A stretch of DNA of 8,709 nt from Pyrinomonadaceae bacterium (GTDB lineage Bacteria; Acidobacteriota; Blastocatellia; Pyrinomonadales; Pyrinomonadaceae), in contig JACMMN010000161.1 in assembly GCA_014379075.1 (NCBI GenBank), positions 1 through 8,709 on the forward strand. Reading direction: 5' to 3'. The notes beneath the pieces were generated by a model that did no database searches, was not told the origin of the DNA, and saw nothing but the letters and a program-made list of their open reading frames with translations. The first letter of the stretch is position 1; each line of letters starts with the position of its first letter. Position numbers and translations under genes: made by a program. This document shows positions 1 to 6,728 of the stretch, one piece after another.

Positions 1-908
1 ACATTACCGTTTACCCGGAACTGGGACTCGCCGCCGGAGCCTGCGCCGGCAACGGAATTGTGCTCGATATCAAGGATCCCGCAAACCCAAAGCGTGTTGA
101 CTCCGTGAACGATCCGAATTATGCCTATTGGCACTCGGCATCTTTCTCGAACGACGGCAAAAAGGTCGTCTTTACCGATGAATGGGGCGGCGGAATGGGC
201 GCCCGCTGCCGGGCGAACGATCCGAACAAGTGGGGAGCAAATGCTATCTTCAACCTGTCAGGTAACAAGCTGAGTTTCGCAAATTACTACAAGCTTCCCG
301 CCGCGCAGAGCGAGAGCGAGAATTGTGTCGCTCACAATGGTTCGCTTATTCCGATTCCCGGACGCGACATTAAGGTGCAGGCCTGGTATCAGGGCGGGAT
401 ATCCATCATGGACTTTACCGATCCGGCTGCTCCGGTCGAGATCGGCTACTTCGACCGTGGCCCGATCGATGCAAAAATGCTCATGATGGGCGGCTCATGG
501 TCGGCCTACTGGTACAATGGCAAGATCTATTCGTCCGAGATCGCCCGCGGCTTAGATATCTTTGAGCTGACGCCGACCAAGGACCTCTCGCAGAACGAGA
601 TCGATGCCGCCAAAGCGGTTCAGGTGTCCGAATTAAACGTCCAGAGCCAGGAAATGGCCGCGTGGCCCAGAAAATTGGTCGTAGCGAAGGCTTACGTCGA
701 TCAGCTGGAGCGGTCGGGAGGTTTGGCGGTTGACCAGATCACAAATCTGCGACTGGCGATCCAAAAGGCAGAGGGTAATGGAAAAGAGCTCGGCAAACTC
801 AAAAAACTTGCACAGCCACTGGAAAAGATCGCTGGCGTGACGAAAAGTGGAGCGGATTCAGCCCGATTGAGCGCGTTGGTTGAAATCCTTCGAGGACCCA
901 CGCTCTGA
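1..908 (+). CDS. LVIVD-repeat protein, 3' part (5' end outside window)
   Basis: The frame is open from the first bases of the window (codons in phase from nt 3) to a TGA at 906-908, so the true start lies upstream and about 301 residues of the C-terminal part are seen. Two LVIVD-type repeats are visible: GIVLDIKDPANPKRV (about nt 54-98) and GISIMDFTDPAAPVEIGYF (about nt 396-452), each with the D(I/F)xDPxxP core of this beta-propeller-like family. Between them are HSASFSNDGKKVVFTDEWGG and an Asn/Cys-rich stretch typical of the acidobacterial members. LVIVD proteins are usually secreted or surface proteins of unknown biochemical role. The last ~85 residues are charged and helix-prone and lie outside the propeller; they look like a clade-specific tail. 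A clear terminator follows. Family assignment is good; function is unknown. Confidence 0.8.
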   Translation, partial: ITVYPELGLAAGACAGNGIVLDIKDPANPKRVDSVNDPNYAYWHSASFSNDGKKVVFTDEWGGGMGARCRANDPNKWGANAIFNLSGNKLSFANYYKLPAAQSESENCVAHNGSLIPIPGRDIKVQAWYQGGISIMDFTDPAAPVEIGYFDRGPIDAKMLMMGGSWSAYWYNGKIYSSEIARGLDIFELTPTKDLSQNEIDAAKAVQVSELNVQSQEMAAWPRKLVVAKAYVDQLERSGGLAVDQITNLRLAIQKAEGNGKELGKLKKLAQPLEKIAGVTKSGADSARLSALVEILRGPTL

Positions 909-977
909 AAAAACCATAATAAAAACGGTTTAATTCCGATCGCTTTTCTCCATTTAACTGTACAAAAATAACACTAT

Positions 978-1015
978 AAGGAAGCGGCCCTTTAAATGAA
1001 GGCCGCTTCTTTTTT
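978..1015 (+). terminator. Rho-independent terminator after the LVIVD gene
   Basis: A perfect 9-bp stem, GAAGCGGCC (981-989) and GGCCGCTTC (1001-1009), encloses an 11-nt loop and is followed at once by a run of T (1010-1015). A/T pairs 978-980 extend the base of the stem. It lies about 70 nt past the stop codon of the upstream gene. Polarity favours the plus strand. Confidence 0.88.
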
Positions 1016-1242
1016 GCACACTTACTGAGGATTTCCATTATCACCGCTATTTCTTTCGAGAAAAAACCTGGCAACCTCGGCAAAACTACACGCTTCTTAG
1101 ATTTATCATCGCCACAAAATCCAAATTAGAAGCGAGCGAGTTTTTAAGGCGGCAGGCTTAACCATTAATCCAGGTAAAAGCGAGCGGCCGGATTATCCCG
1201 ACCCCACCTTGTCCAGCCTGGTCTCACATTATAGGTAACAGA
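1016..1242. other. Non-coding gap before the phosphatase gene
   Basis: With the terminator this makes a gap of about 330 nt without a convincing gene. It holds a 7-bp inverted repeat, CGCTTCT (1091-1097) and AGAAGCG (1128-1134), followed by GAGCGAG and five T residues (1141-1145), which might be a weak second terminator or a leader structure. A short direct repeat AGCGAGCG occurs at about 1131 and 1179. The promoter of the 1243 gene should be here, but I see no well-spaced -35/-10 pair. A weak Shine-Dalgarno AGGT (1233-1236) lies 6 nt before the ATG. Confidence 0.5.
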
Positions 1243-1851
1243 ATGAAAAAAAATTTCCTACGCAGATATGCCGCCGCCTGGATGGCATTGTTTTCGTTTG
1301 CCGCCCTCGGCACCGCACAGATAACAGAAACATCAGAATTTCCCGATGTTAAGATAGTAAATTTCGGCAAGATGGACGACCGCTATTACCGCGGCGGCCA
1401 ACCGCTGCAAAGCGATTATCAATCGCTCAAAGACCTCGGGGTCAAGACAGTGATCGACCTCCGGAACGACCCGGTCGAATATGAGAAACCGTCTGTCGAG
1501 GCTCTTGGTATGAAGTATGTCAATATTCCGCTAAATGGCTGGAGGTTTCCGAATGAAGCGCATGTCGATCAGTTCCTGAAATTGATGAATGACCCGGAAA
1601 CCGGAACGGTATATGTTCACTGCAAAGCGGGAAGGCATCGCGCGGGCATGATGGGCGGTGTTTATCGGGTCGCCAACTACGGGTGGGACTATGACGAAGC
1701 TTACAAGGAAATGAAAAAGTTTCGCTACAGTTCGTGGGTATTTCACGGGCCGATGAAGGGTTATGTGAAGGAATTCGCTAAACGAACTAAGGCTGCAAAG
1801 GCTGAAACTGCGGCGGCAGGTCTTCAAGCCGCGGCGGCAAACGGAAATTGA
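1243..1851 (+). CDS. Exported dual-specificity/tyrosine-type cysteine phosphatase
   Basis: The product is 202 residues and starts with a Sec signal peptide (KKNFLRR, hydrophobic core, cleavage near GTA|Q, residues ~24-26), so the enzyme should act in the periplasm or outside. The P-loop signature HCxxxxxR is complete: HCKAGRHRAG with nucleophile Cys127 and Arg133. Upstream, YYRGGQP (48-54) and LKDLGVKTVIDLR (62-74) are the landmarks of the small atypical dual-specificity phosphatases (PFA-DSP/Siw14-like and the related bacterial DSP-PTPase group), which remove phosphate by a phosphocysteine intermediate. Known relatives act on phosphoproteins, phosphoinositides or inositol pyrophosphates; the substrate here cannot be read from sequence. 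The Ala/Lys-rich C-terminal tail (from ~180) is low complexity. The gene is monocistronic and convergent with the ppk1 operon. The fold call is firm; the general acid was not assigned. Confidence 0.82.
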   Translation: MKKNFLRRYAAAWMALFSFAALGTAQITETSEFPDVKIVNFGKMDDRYYRGGQPLQSDYQSLKDLGVKTVIDLRNDPVEYEKPSVEALGMKYVNIPLNGWRFPNEAHVDQFLKLMNDPETGTVYVHCKAGRHRAGMMGGVYRVANYGWDYDEAYKEMKKFRYSSWVFHGPMKGYVKEFAKRTKAAKAETAAAGLQAAAANGN

Positions 1852-1868
1852 TCGGGCCTGGAAATTAT

Positions 1869-1925
1869 GAGTTCATGCTTTAGCCTGTCCTTAGGTTATC
1901 CAAAAACAAGCTAAAGCTTGGACTC
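1869..1925. repeat. Long imperfect inverted repeat (REP-like hairpin or bidirectional terminator)
   Basis: Arms 1869-1888 and 1906-1925 pair over 20 positions with 17 Watson-Crick pairs, one G-T wobble and two mismatches; the loop is 17 nt. The core is GCTTTAGC / GCTAAAGC inside GAGT..CA..GCTTTAGC. It sits in the 84-nt gap between two convergent genes, where it could stop transcription from both sides. There is no T-run after either arm, which argues against a simple intrinsic terminator. The shape resembles REP-type extragenic palindromes. I saw no second copy in this window. Confidence 0.6.
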
Positions 1926-1935
1926 AGAACGCTAT

Positions 1936-2826
1936 TTACTGATAAATATCGTTCGCATTTTTGGTTTTTGACCATTGAATGCCCTCGATGTTTTCGGGAT
2001 CGGCCGCTAAGATCCGGTCACTGAGAAAATCCGTAGATAATTTCAACTTAAGATTTAGATAATAAACTATCGAGCCTATCGGCTTATCTTCGTCCTGCGG
2101 ATCTATGCCCCTCATTTCTGCATCAAGTTTCATCTTCGAGAATATTCGTTTTAGAACCCGCTGAGTTTCCTCGGTGTCGCGCGTTCTGACGGTCAATTCC
2201 ATCGATCGAACCATCTGATCCGACTCATTAAATTCCAAAAGCCACAGCAATCCGAGAGCGAACAAGCACAACGCGATGCCCAATTCCCAACGCCCGACAC
2301 CCGCGGCAAGCCCCAACGCCAAACTGATAAGCAGGACCGTAACCTCTTTCGGGTCGCGGATATTCGTACGAAAACGGACAAGCGATACCGCAGCAAAGAT
2401 GGCAAACGCACGAGCCGCGTTATCACCGACTATCATCATCAGCGCGGCGGCAACGACAGCGAGCAAAATCTGAGTTTGAGAAACGAAGAGACTTCGGCGG
2501 AAAAGCGGCACGTCCTTTCGGGGGCGAAAAGCTAGAATGCCGGACAGCAAGACGGCGAGGAGCAGCCGGAAAATTATCTGTACCGTACGCTGCTGCCAGG
2601 TCTTCGAATCTTCGGGTGTCGGCGTACTATCAACACCCATCACATCGAAGAAGAAAAAACCTTCGCTTTCACCTGAAGCTGGAGCGGCGGGCTGCGCCTT
2701 ATTGGACGCGGCAGCCTTATTGGTATTTTGCGACGTGTTCCCCGCAAAATAGCTTGCCATCAGTATCAAAGCGACAATTGCCGCCGCGAATACCGCGAAA
2801 ACGGTCAAAAGTCTTTTGTTTTTCAT
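1936..2826 (-). CDS. DUF4956 membrane protein with ACT-like C-terminal domain
   Basis: The product is 296 residues. A hydrophobic anchor or signal (about 5-28) leads into an Ala/Ser/Asn-rich linker (30-55), then a membrane block with helices near 82-100, 115-134, 138-150, 162-178 and 181-198. The family mark is the GDNAARAF...SLVRFRTNIRDPKE segment (134-161), in which RFRT and the acidic/basic loop match DUF4956 and recall MgtC/SapB proteins. The C-terminal soluble part (about 205-296) begins MELTVRTRDTEETQRVL and reads like the ACT-like regulatory tail of MgtC relatives. The role of DUF4956 is not established; members often sit next to VTC-type polyphosphate polymerases and CotH-type proteins. 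The ATG overlaps the stop of the upstream kinase-like gene (ATGA, 2823-2826), implying translational coupling. The N-terminal extension before the DUF4956 core is unusual. Confidence 0.78.
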   Translation of the reverse strand: MKNKRLLTVFAVFAAAIVALILMASYFAGNTSQNTNKAAASNKAQPAAPASGESEGFFFFDVMGVDSTPTPEDSKTWQQRTVQIIFRLLLAVLLSGILAFRPRKDVPLFRRSLFVSQTQILLAVVAAALMMIVGDNAARAFAIFAAVSLVRFRTNIRDPKEVTVLLISLALGLAAGVGRWELGIALCLFALGLLWLLEFNESDQMVRSMELTVRTRDTEETQRVLKRIFSKMKLDAEMRGIDPQDEDKPIGSIVYYLNLKLKLSTDFLSDRILAADPENIEGIQWSKTKNANDIYQ

Positions 2827-3791
2827 TGTCCGGTCACCGCGAGATTCGGCTCGCCGGCGGCCCGGTCCAATTCGCCAACCTTAGTTTTAACGGCACGCAC
2901 GTACGTTTCAACATCGGCCGGCGAAAAATTGGCGGCGCGAAACGTGTCCCGTATCTGCTTATCTGTAAGCTGGTTTAGGAGATTCGACAGCCACCGCGCG
3001 TCGGCGACAGTAAAGCCTTTGAAAATATTTCTGTTCTTGCTTCCTTTTGAGGCAAGAATCACCTCTCCATTTTTCACTTTACTTACGAATTTTGTCTTAA
3101 TATAGTGTTTTGGACTGCCGGTCTTTCTGCCAATCCGGAAGAACAGGGGTAGGTTGTTGTTTCCAAGCCTCCCGAACGTTCCGCCCAGATCGCTGACGAT
3201 GTAGTGTTTTTCGTTGCCGACCTGCAATACCTTGTTTTGGATGTCCTTTGCGTCCCAATTCGTCATAAAGATCATCATCATTTTAAGCCCCTGCAATTCC
3301 TTTGTTCCGACGAACGGATTTTGCTTCCAGCGCCATCCGTCAAGGCGCTCTATATTGTCCGGACGAGCCTCGAGTCGGACATTCTGAAATGTGCCTTTTC
3401 CCGGAATCGTGATTGTCGGAACCAAATAATTTATCTCTGTCTTGTAACCGAGTCCCCAGAGAAGACGCACAGCCGCCGTCTCGGCACGGGCCTCGCGTCC
3501 GAGCTTCGCAACCCAAGTGCGGCCCGAACCATCGCTAATGCGATATTTTTTGTTATAGCCGGCCTTTTCTTCTTTGATGAATTTTATGGTGCTCAGGTCG
3601 GGAACCATTGCGGTTCCGCCGGGTCCGGCAAATAGATCGCGTTGGCCGACATCCACCTTTTCCCACATGGCCGCATTTCCGGCAGGAACGGATTTAACGG
3701 CCTTCTTCTTCTGGGCGTAAACTCCAGAAAAAAGCGACAGCAAAATTATTAAATAAACCGCAGCCCACAGCTGCCTTTTGAGTATCAACAT
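2823..3791 (-). CDS. Secreted protein with protein-kinase-like motifs, unrecognised family
   Basis: The product is 322 residues with a signal peptide (about 1-26, ending VYA|Q), so it should be exported. I cannot name a family, but motifs occur in the order and spacing of a kinase fold: a Gly-containing turn SDGSGRTWVAK with Lys96 as a beta-3 lysine, Glu104 in AETAAVRLL as an alpha-C glutamate, NWDAKDIQN (178-186) as a catalytic loop with Asp180, Lys182 and Asn186, and VSDLGGTFG (199-207) as a DFG-like metal site with Asp201. HipA, Fam20 and CotH proteins share this logic. Substrate and activity are unknown, and a pseudokinase remains possible. A strong Shine-Dalgarno GAGGAGGG (3800-3807) lies 8 nt before the ATG. 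The gene follows ppk1 by 43 nt and overlaps the DUF4956 gene by 4 nt. Confidence 0.62.
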   Translation of the reverse strand: MLILKRQLWAAVYLIILLSLFSGVYAQKKKAVKSVPAGNAAMWEKVDVGQRDLFAGPGGTAMVPDLSTIKFIKEEKAGYNKKYRISDGSGRTWVAKLGREARAETAAVRLLWGLGYKTEINYLVPTITIPGKGTFQNVRLEARPDNIERLDGWRWKQNPFVGTKELQGLKMMMIFMTNWDAKDIQNKVLQVGNEKHYIVSDLGGTFGRLGNNNLPLFFRIGRKTGSPKHYIKTKFVSKVKNGEVILASKGSKNRNIFKGFTVADARWLSNLLNQLTDKQIRDTFRAANFSPADVETYVRAVKTKVGELDRAAGEPNLAVTGQ

Positions 3792-3799
3792 TGAAATAA

Positions 3800-3807
3800 C
3801 CCTCCTC
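3800..3807 (-). promoter_or_regulatory. Strong ribosome binding site of the kinase-like gene
   Basis: On the minus strand GAGGAGGG is followed by an 8-nt spacer and the ATG at 3791-3789. It is the best Shine-Dalgarno I found in the window and fixes this start. The ppk1 gene just upstream has only a weak AGGGA. Confidence 0.75.
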
Positions 3808-3834
3808 GTTCTTTTGTTTGATAGATATCAGAAG

Positions 3835-5979
3835 CTAAACTGTGATGGGCATCCTTTGGAATGCCGCTTGAGCGTCCAGCCCGTTGTCGGCTTCTCCTCT
3901 TTTTACCCTGTAATAGCGGCCGTCGGGTAGCAGTTCCCTGGCCTTCACGTTGTCCCGAAGATATGTTTCGAGATATTCGTCCTTAAGAAATCGTTTCATC
4001 TCCGCATCCTGGATGGGTACGATCACTTCAACCCGCCGGTCAAGATTTCGGGGCATCCAGTCTGAACTGCCCATATAAACTTCCGCGTTTCCGCCATTCT
4101 CAAAAAAGTACACGCGGCTGTGCTCAAGCAGGCGTCCGACGATGCTTCGAACCTTTATATTCTCGGATAATCCCGGAACACCTGGGCGAAGGGTGCAAAT
4201 CCCGCGCACAACAAGATCTATCTGGACGCCCGCCTGCGATGCTTCGTAGAGTGCTTGAATTATCTGCGAATCGGCCAGCCGGTTGATTTTGGCGACGATC
4301 CGGGCCGGTAGGCCGTTTCTCGCATTTTCCGCTTCTCGACCGATCATTTCGGTCATACGGCCGCGCAGGTTTATCGGAGCGACGAGCAATTTATTAAAGC
4401 TCTCCCGCTGCGAATAGACCGTCAGATAATTAAATAATTCCGTGACATCTGAGCCGATCTGCTCGTCGTCCGTCAGCAGGCCCAGATCGGTGTACACCGT
4501 CGATGTGGCGGGATTGTAATTCCCAGTGGCAAGGTGAACATATGTTCGAAGTTCGTCATCTTCCCGGCGTACGATCAACGTCGTTTTGGCGTGCGTTTTC
4601 AATCCCAAGAGGCCATAGACCACATGGACACCCGCGCGTTCGAGCCGTTTTCCCCATTCGATATTGTTGGCTTCGTCAAACCTGGCCTTAATTTCTATTA
4701 AAGCCGTCACCTGCTTTCCGCGCTGGCTGGCCTCGATCAAAAGAGGAGCGATCGGCGAATCGGCGCCTATGCGGTAAAGACACATTTTTATCGCCAACAC
4801 GTCCGGATCTTCAGCGGCCTCCTTTAAAAAATCAGTGATATGGCTGTACGGCATATATGGATGATGCAGCAGTACGTCGCCGCGCCGGATTATATCGAAA
4901 GTAGATTCCCCTTTTCCAAACGCGGCAGGCGGAGTGATCTTTAGCTCCCGCTCCTTCAAGTCCGGCCGATTCAGCGAAGCGATGGCAAAGGAATCGGTAA
5001 TGTTCATCGGCCCGTCGATCGCATAAACATCTTCAGACGCTATCTCGAGTGCCTTCGTCAGATAATCGGACATCTCCTCGGGCATCGATCTCGAAATTTC
5101 CAGCCGGACGACGTCGCCAAAACGTCTCTGTTTCAAGTTTTCTTCCATCATTTCGAGCAGATCTTCCGTCTCGTCTTCGCGAAATTCGATATCGGCGTCG
5201 CGAGTTATTCGGAATGAATGGCAGCAGTCTGGATCCGCCTCTGGAGCAAAGGAACGAACATTCGCGGCAACCAGATCTTCGATCAGGATGTATTTCACCT
5301 CACCGTCACCGACCGGGACAAACCTGGGAATGAACGCCGGAATCTTTATACGGACGAAAAACTCGTCCCCGATATTCTTATATGCCCGTGCTACCCTTTT
5401 ATTAAGCTCGGGTTTCACGAAAAGTGCGAGGTTGATGCTTCCGCCCGATATATACGGGAATGGATGCGTCGGATCAACCGCCTGCGGCGTCAGAACGGGA
5501 TAAACCCTTTTCTTAAAATAGGTATCGACCGATTTCCGTTCGCCGAAGGACAGTTTGTCGTACGTTGCAAGCACGATGCCATTTGCCGAAAGCTCTGGAA
5601 TGATTTCCTCCCGCAAACATGCCATCTGCGTTTCGATCAATTCGGAAACCCGCACCCTAATTTCCTCAAGAAGTTCGTGCCGGGTAAAGCCGTCCGGTGA
5701 AACCTCAACTTTACGTCCAAGCTTTTCCTTAAGCGCTGAGACACGTATCTGGAAAAACTCATCCAGATTCGAAGAAAAAATTGCAAGAAATTTTACACGT
5801 TCGAGAATCGGCTGAGATTGGTCGAGAGCCTCGTCAAGTACACGCCGAAAAAATTCGATGAGACTCAGGTCGCGGTTTATAAAATGCGCCAATTGGTGTG
5901 GATCAGTCTGCACGGCTACCAGGGGCGCGCCATTGAAAACAGTTTCTCTTTTAGATATTTGTCCTAAACTTGTCGACAT
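3835..5979 (-). CDS. ppk1: Polyphosphate kinase 1
   Basis: PPK1 reversibly moves the terminal phosphate of ATP onto inorganic polyphosphate and is usually associated with the inner face of the membrane. The product is 714 residues, close to the family's ~690-720. All landmarks are present: FINRDLSLIEFFRRVL (33-48) opening the N domain, SSNLDEFFQIRV (69-80) with the nucleotide-contacting Asn, KTHAKTTLIVRR (461-472) with His463 as the autophosphorylated histidine, NYNPATSTVYTDLGLL (487-502), and RLLEHSRVYFF (616-626) with the second catalytic histidine His620. The C-terminal MGSSDWMPRNLDRRVE signature (636-651) is intact. The ATG at 5979 is preceded by a weak AGGGA at 11 nt; about 30 non-conserved residues precede the domain, so a slightly later start is not excluded. 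It is the first gene of the operon with the kinase-like and DUF4956 genes. Confidence 0.97.
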   Translation of the reverse strand: MSTSLGQISKRETVFNGAPLVAVQTDPHQLAHFINRDLSLIEFFRRVLDEALDQSQPILERVKFLAIFSSNLDEFFQIRVSALKEKLGRKVEVSPDGFTRHELLEEIRVRVSELIETQMACLREEIIPELSANGIVLATYDKLSFGERKSVDTYFKKRVYPVLTPQAVDPTHPFPYISGGSINLALFVKPELNKRVARAYKNIGDEFFVRIKIPAFIPRFVPVGDGEVKYILIEDLVAANVRSFAPEADPDCCHSFRITRDADIEFREDETEDLLEMMEENLKQRRFGDVVRLEISRSMPEEMSDYLTKALEIASEDVYAIDGPMNITDSFAIASLNRPDLKERELKITPPAAFGKGESTFDIIRRGDVLLHHPYMPYSHITDFLKEAAEDPDVLAIKMCLYRIGADSPIAPLLIEASQRGKQVTALIEIKARFDEANNIEWGKRLERAGVHVVYGLLGLKTHAKTTLIVRREDDELRTYVHLATGNYNPATSTVYTDLGLLTDDEQIGSDVTELFNYLTVYSQRESFNKLLVAPINLRGRMTEMIGREAENARNGLPARIVAKINRLADSQIIQALYEASQAGVQIDLVVRGICTLRPGVPGLSENIKVRSIVGRLLEHSRVYFFENGGNAEVYMGSSDWMPRNLDRRVEVIVPIQDAEMKRFLKDEYLETYLRDNVKARELLPDGRYYRVKRGEADNGLDAQAAFQRMPITV

Positions 5980-6259
5980 AATAAAACGAATCCCTGGGGA
6001 AAGATTTGTTTCACGTCAGAAAAGATGCATTGCTAAATTGATGGCTAGGGCACCTTGACGTACTTCGCCAAATGAGAGAGCAAATGCCGTACCGGAGTTG
6101 GGGAAACGTGTAAAAGTCTTGTTTATTGAGGATGGAGCTGAGAGCTTATTATATAGGGTTTGCCCCGATCAATTAAAGTGTATTAAAACGAGACGCGAGT
6201 TTCAGGATTAGCGGTTAATAATCGGATATGGAGAGTGCGGAGAGGCAGCGAAAAAGATC
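5980..6259. other. Non-coding gap upstream of ppk1
   Basis: About 280 nt without a credible gene separates the decayed metallo-hydrolase gene from ppk1. It holds the probable ppk1 promoter and a leader of about 160 nt. A weak inverted repeat, ACGTCA (6013-6018) and TGACGT (6056-6061), lies in the leader. I see no clear terminator for the upstream operon and no recognisable Pho-box array. Confidence 0.5.
6148..6176 (-). promoter_or_regulatory. Candidate promoter of the ppk1 operon
   Basis: On the minus strand a perfect TATAAT (6153-6148) is preceded, with a 17-nt spacer, by TTAATT (6176-6171). The -35 match is only partial (3 of 6). A TTGATC (6172-6167) is closer to consensus but only 13 nt away. 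Transcription would start near 6141, about 160 nt before the ppk1 ATG. The prediction rests on the -10 box alone. Confidence 0.35.
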
Positions 6260-6728
6260 TCATCGTAGTTTGTTCGTCGCATTCTTCAGCTTTTCCAAAA
6301 AAGCTTTTTCGGTATCGGCGAGAAATCTCCTGTATCCATCGGGGTCGATAAATGGATTTGTAGAACTTCCTTTTCTGAGTTTTTCACGTTTCTCCAAAAG
6401 ACCAAAAAAAGAGCCGTGCGAGGCAAGAAAAATATCGGCTTTCAGTTTGTTCATAACCCTAAAAGTTTTTTTGTAGTCTGAAATTATGTCTGGATATTTA
6501 TCATTTGTGAGCAAGTTATAACCCGGAATGGTAGAACTTCCGACAAAAACGACATTGTAAGTCTTTTTATTATCTGCAACCCTCATTGTCCAGGTCGTGC
6601 AACCCCTAGTATGTCCCGGAGTGAAAACAGCTTTCAATGATCTCGCGCACTTCAGGCGGATCGTTCTGGGCTGATGCGGAAATTCCGAAAGCGATGAATA
6701 ATATGGATAGGTATAATAAGTTTTTCAT
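6260..6728 (-). pseudogene. Decayed B3-type metallo-beta-lactamase-fold hydrolase, internally deleted
   Basis: Two pieces of one gene lie in different frames. The first (6728-6606) starts with an ATG overlapping the upstream stop, encodes a clear signal peptide (about residues 1-20, ending ISASA|Q), then NDPPEVREIIES, and hits a TAG after 40 codons. The second, open from before nt 6637 to the stop at 6260, gives about 125 residues matching the C-terminal part of subclass-B3-like enzymes: FTPGHTRGCTTWTM with the third zinc His, FLASHGSFFGL with the last zinc His, and a NPFIDPDGYRRFLA tail. The HxHxDH motif and some 130-160 residues that should separate the pieces are absent. Metal site and catalysis should be lost. 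An assembly error could give the same picture. A TTG start at 6637 could yield the C-terminal piece alone, but it has no use as a hydrolase. Confidence 0.75.

Noticed and set aside
799..1083. Open frame of 94 codons on the minus strand across the LVIVD gene end and terminator
   Set aside because: It runs antisense through the LVIVD coding end and the intrinsic terminator, has no recognisable domain and no ribosome binding site.
1209..1232. Promoter TTGTCC / CATTAT before the phosphatase gene
   Set aside because: The spacer is only 12 nt and the -10 candidate almost touches the ribosome binding site.
3204..3635. Plus-strand open frame of 143 codons
   Set aside because: It lies fully antisense to the kinase-like gene, whose strand has a signal peptide, motifs and a strong Shine-Dalgarno; the plus-strand product has no domain features.
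5218..5700. Plus-strand open frame of 160 codons
   Set aside because: It is antisense to conserved ppk1 sequence and mirrors its codon pattern; no motif supports it.
6260..6637. An active beta-lactamase or antibiotic resistance gene
   Set aside because: The HxHxDH half of the zinc site is missing and the pieces are out of frame; the fold family is broad and includes many non-lactamases.
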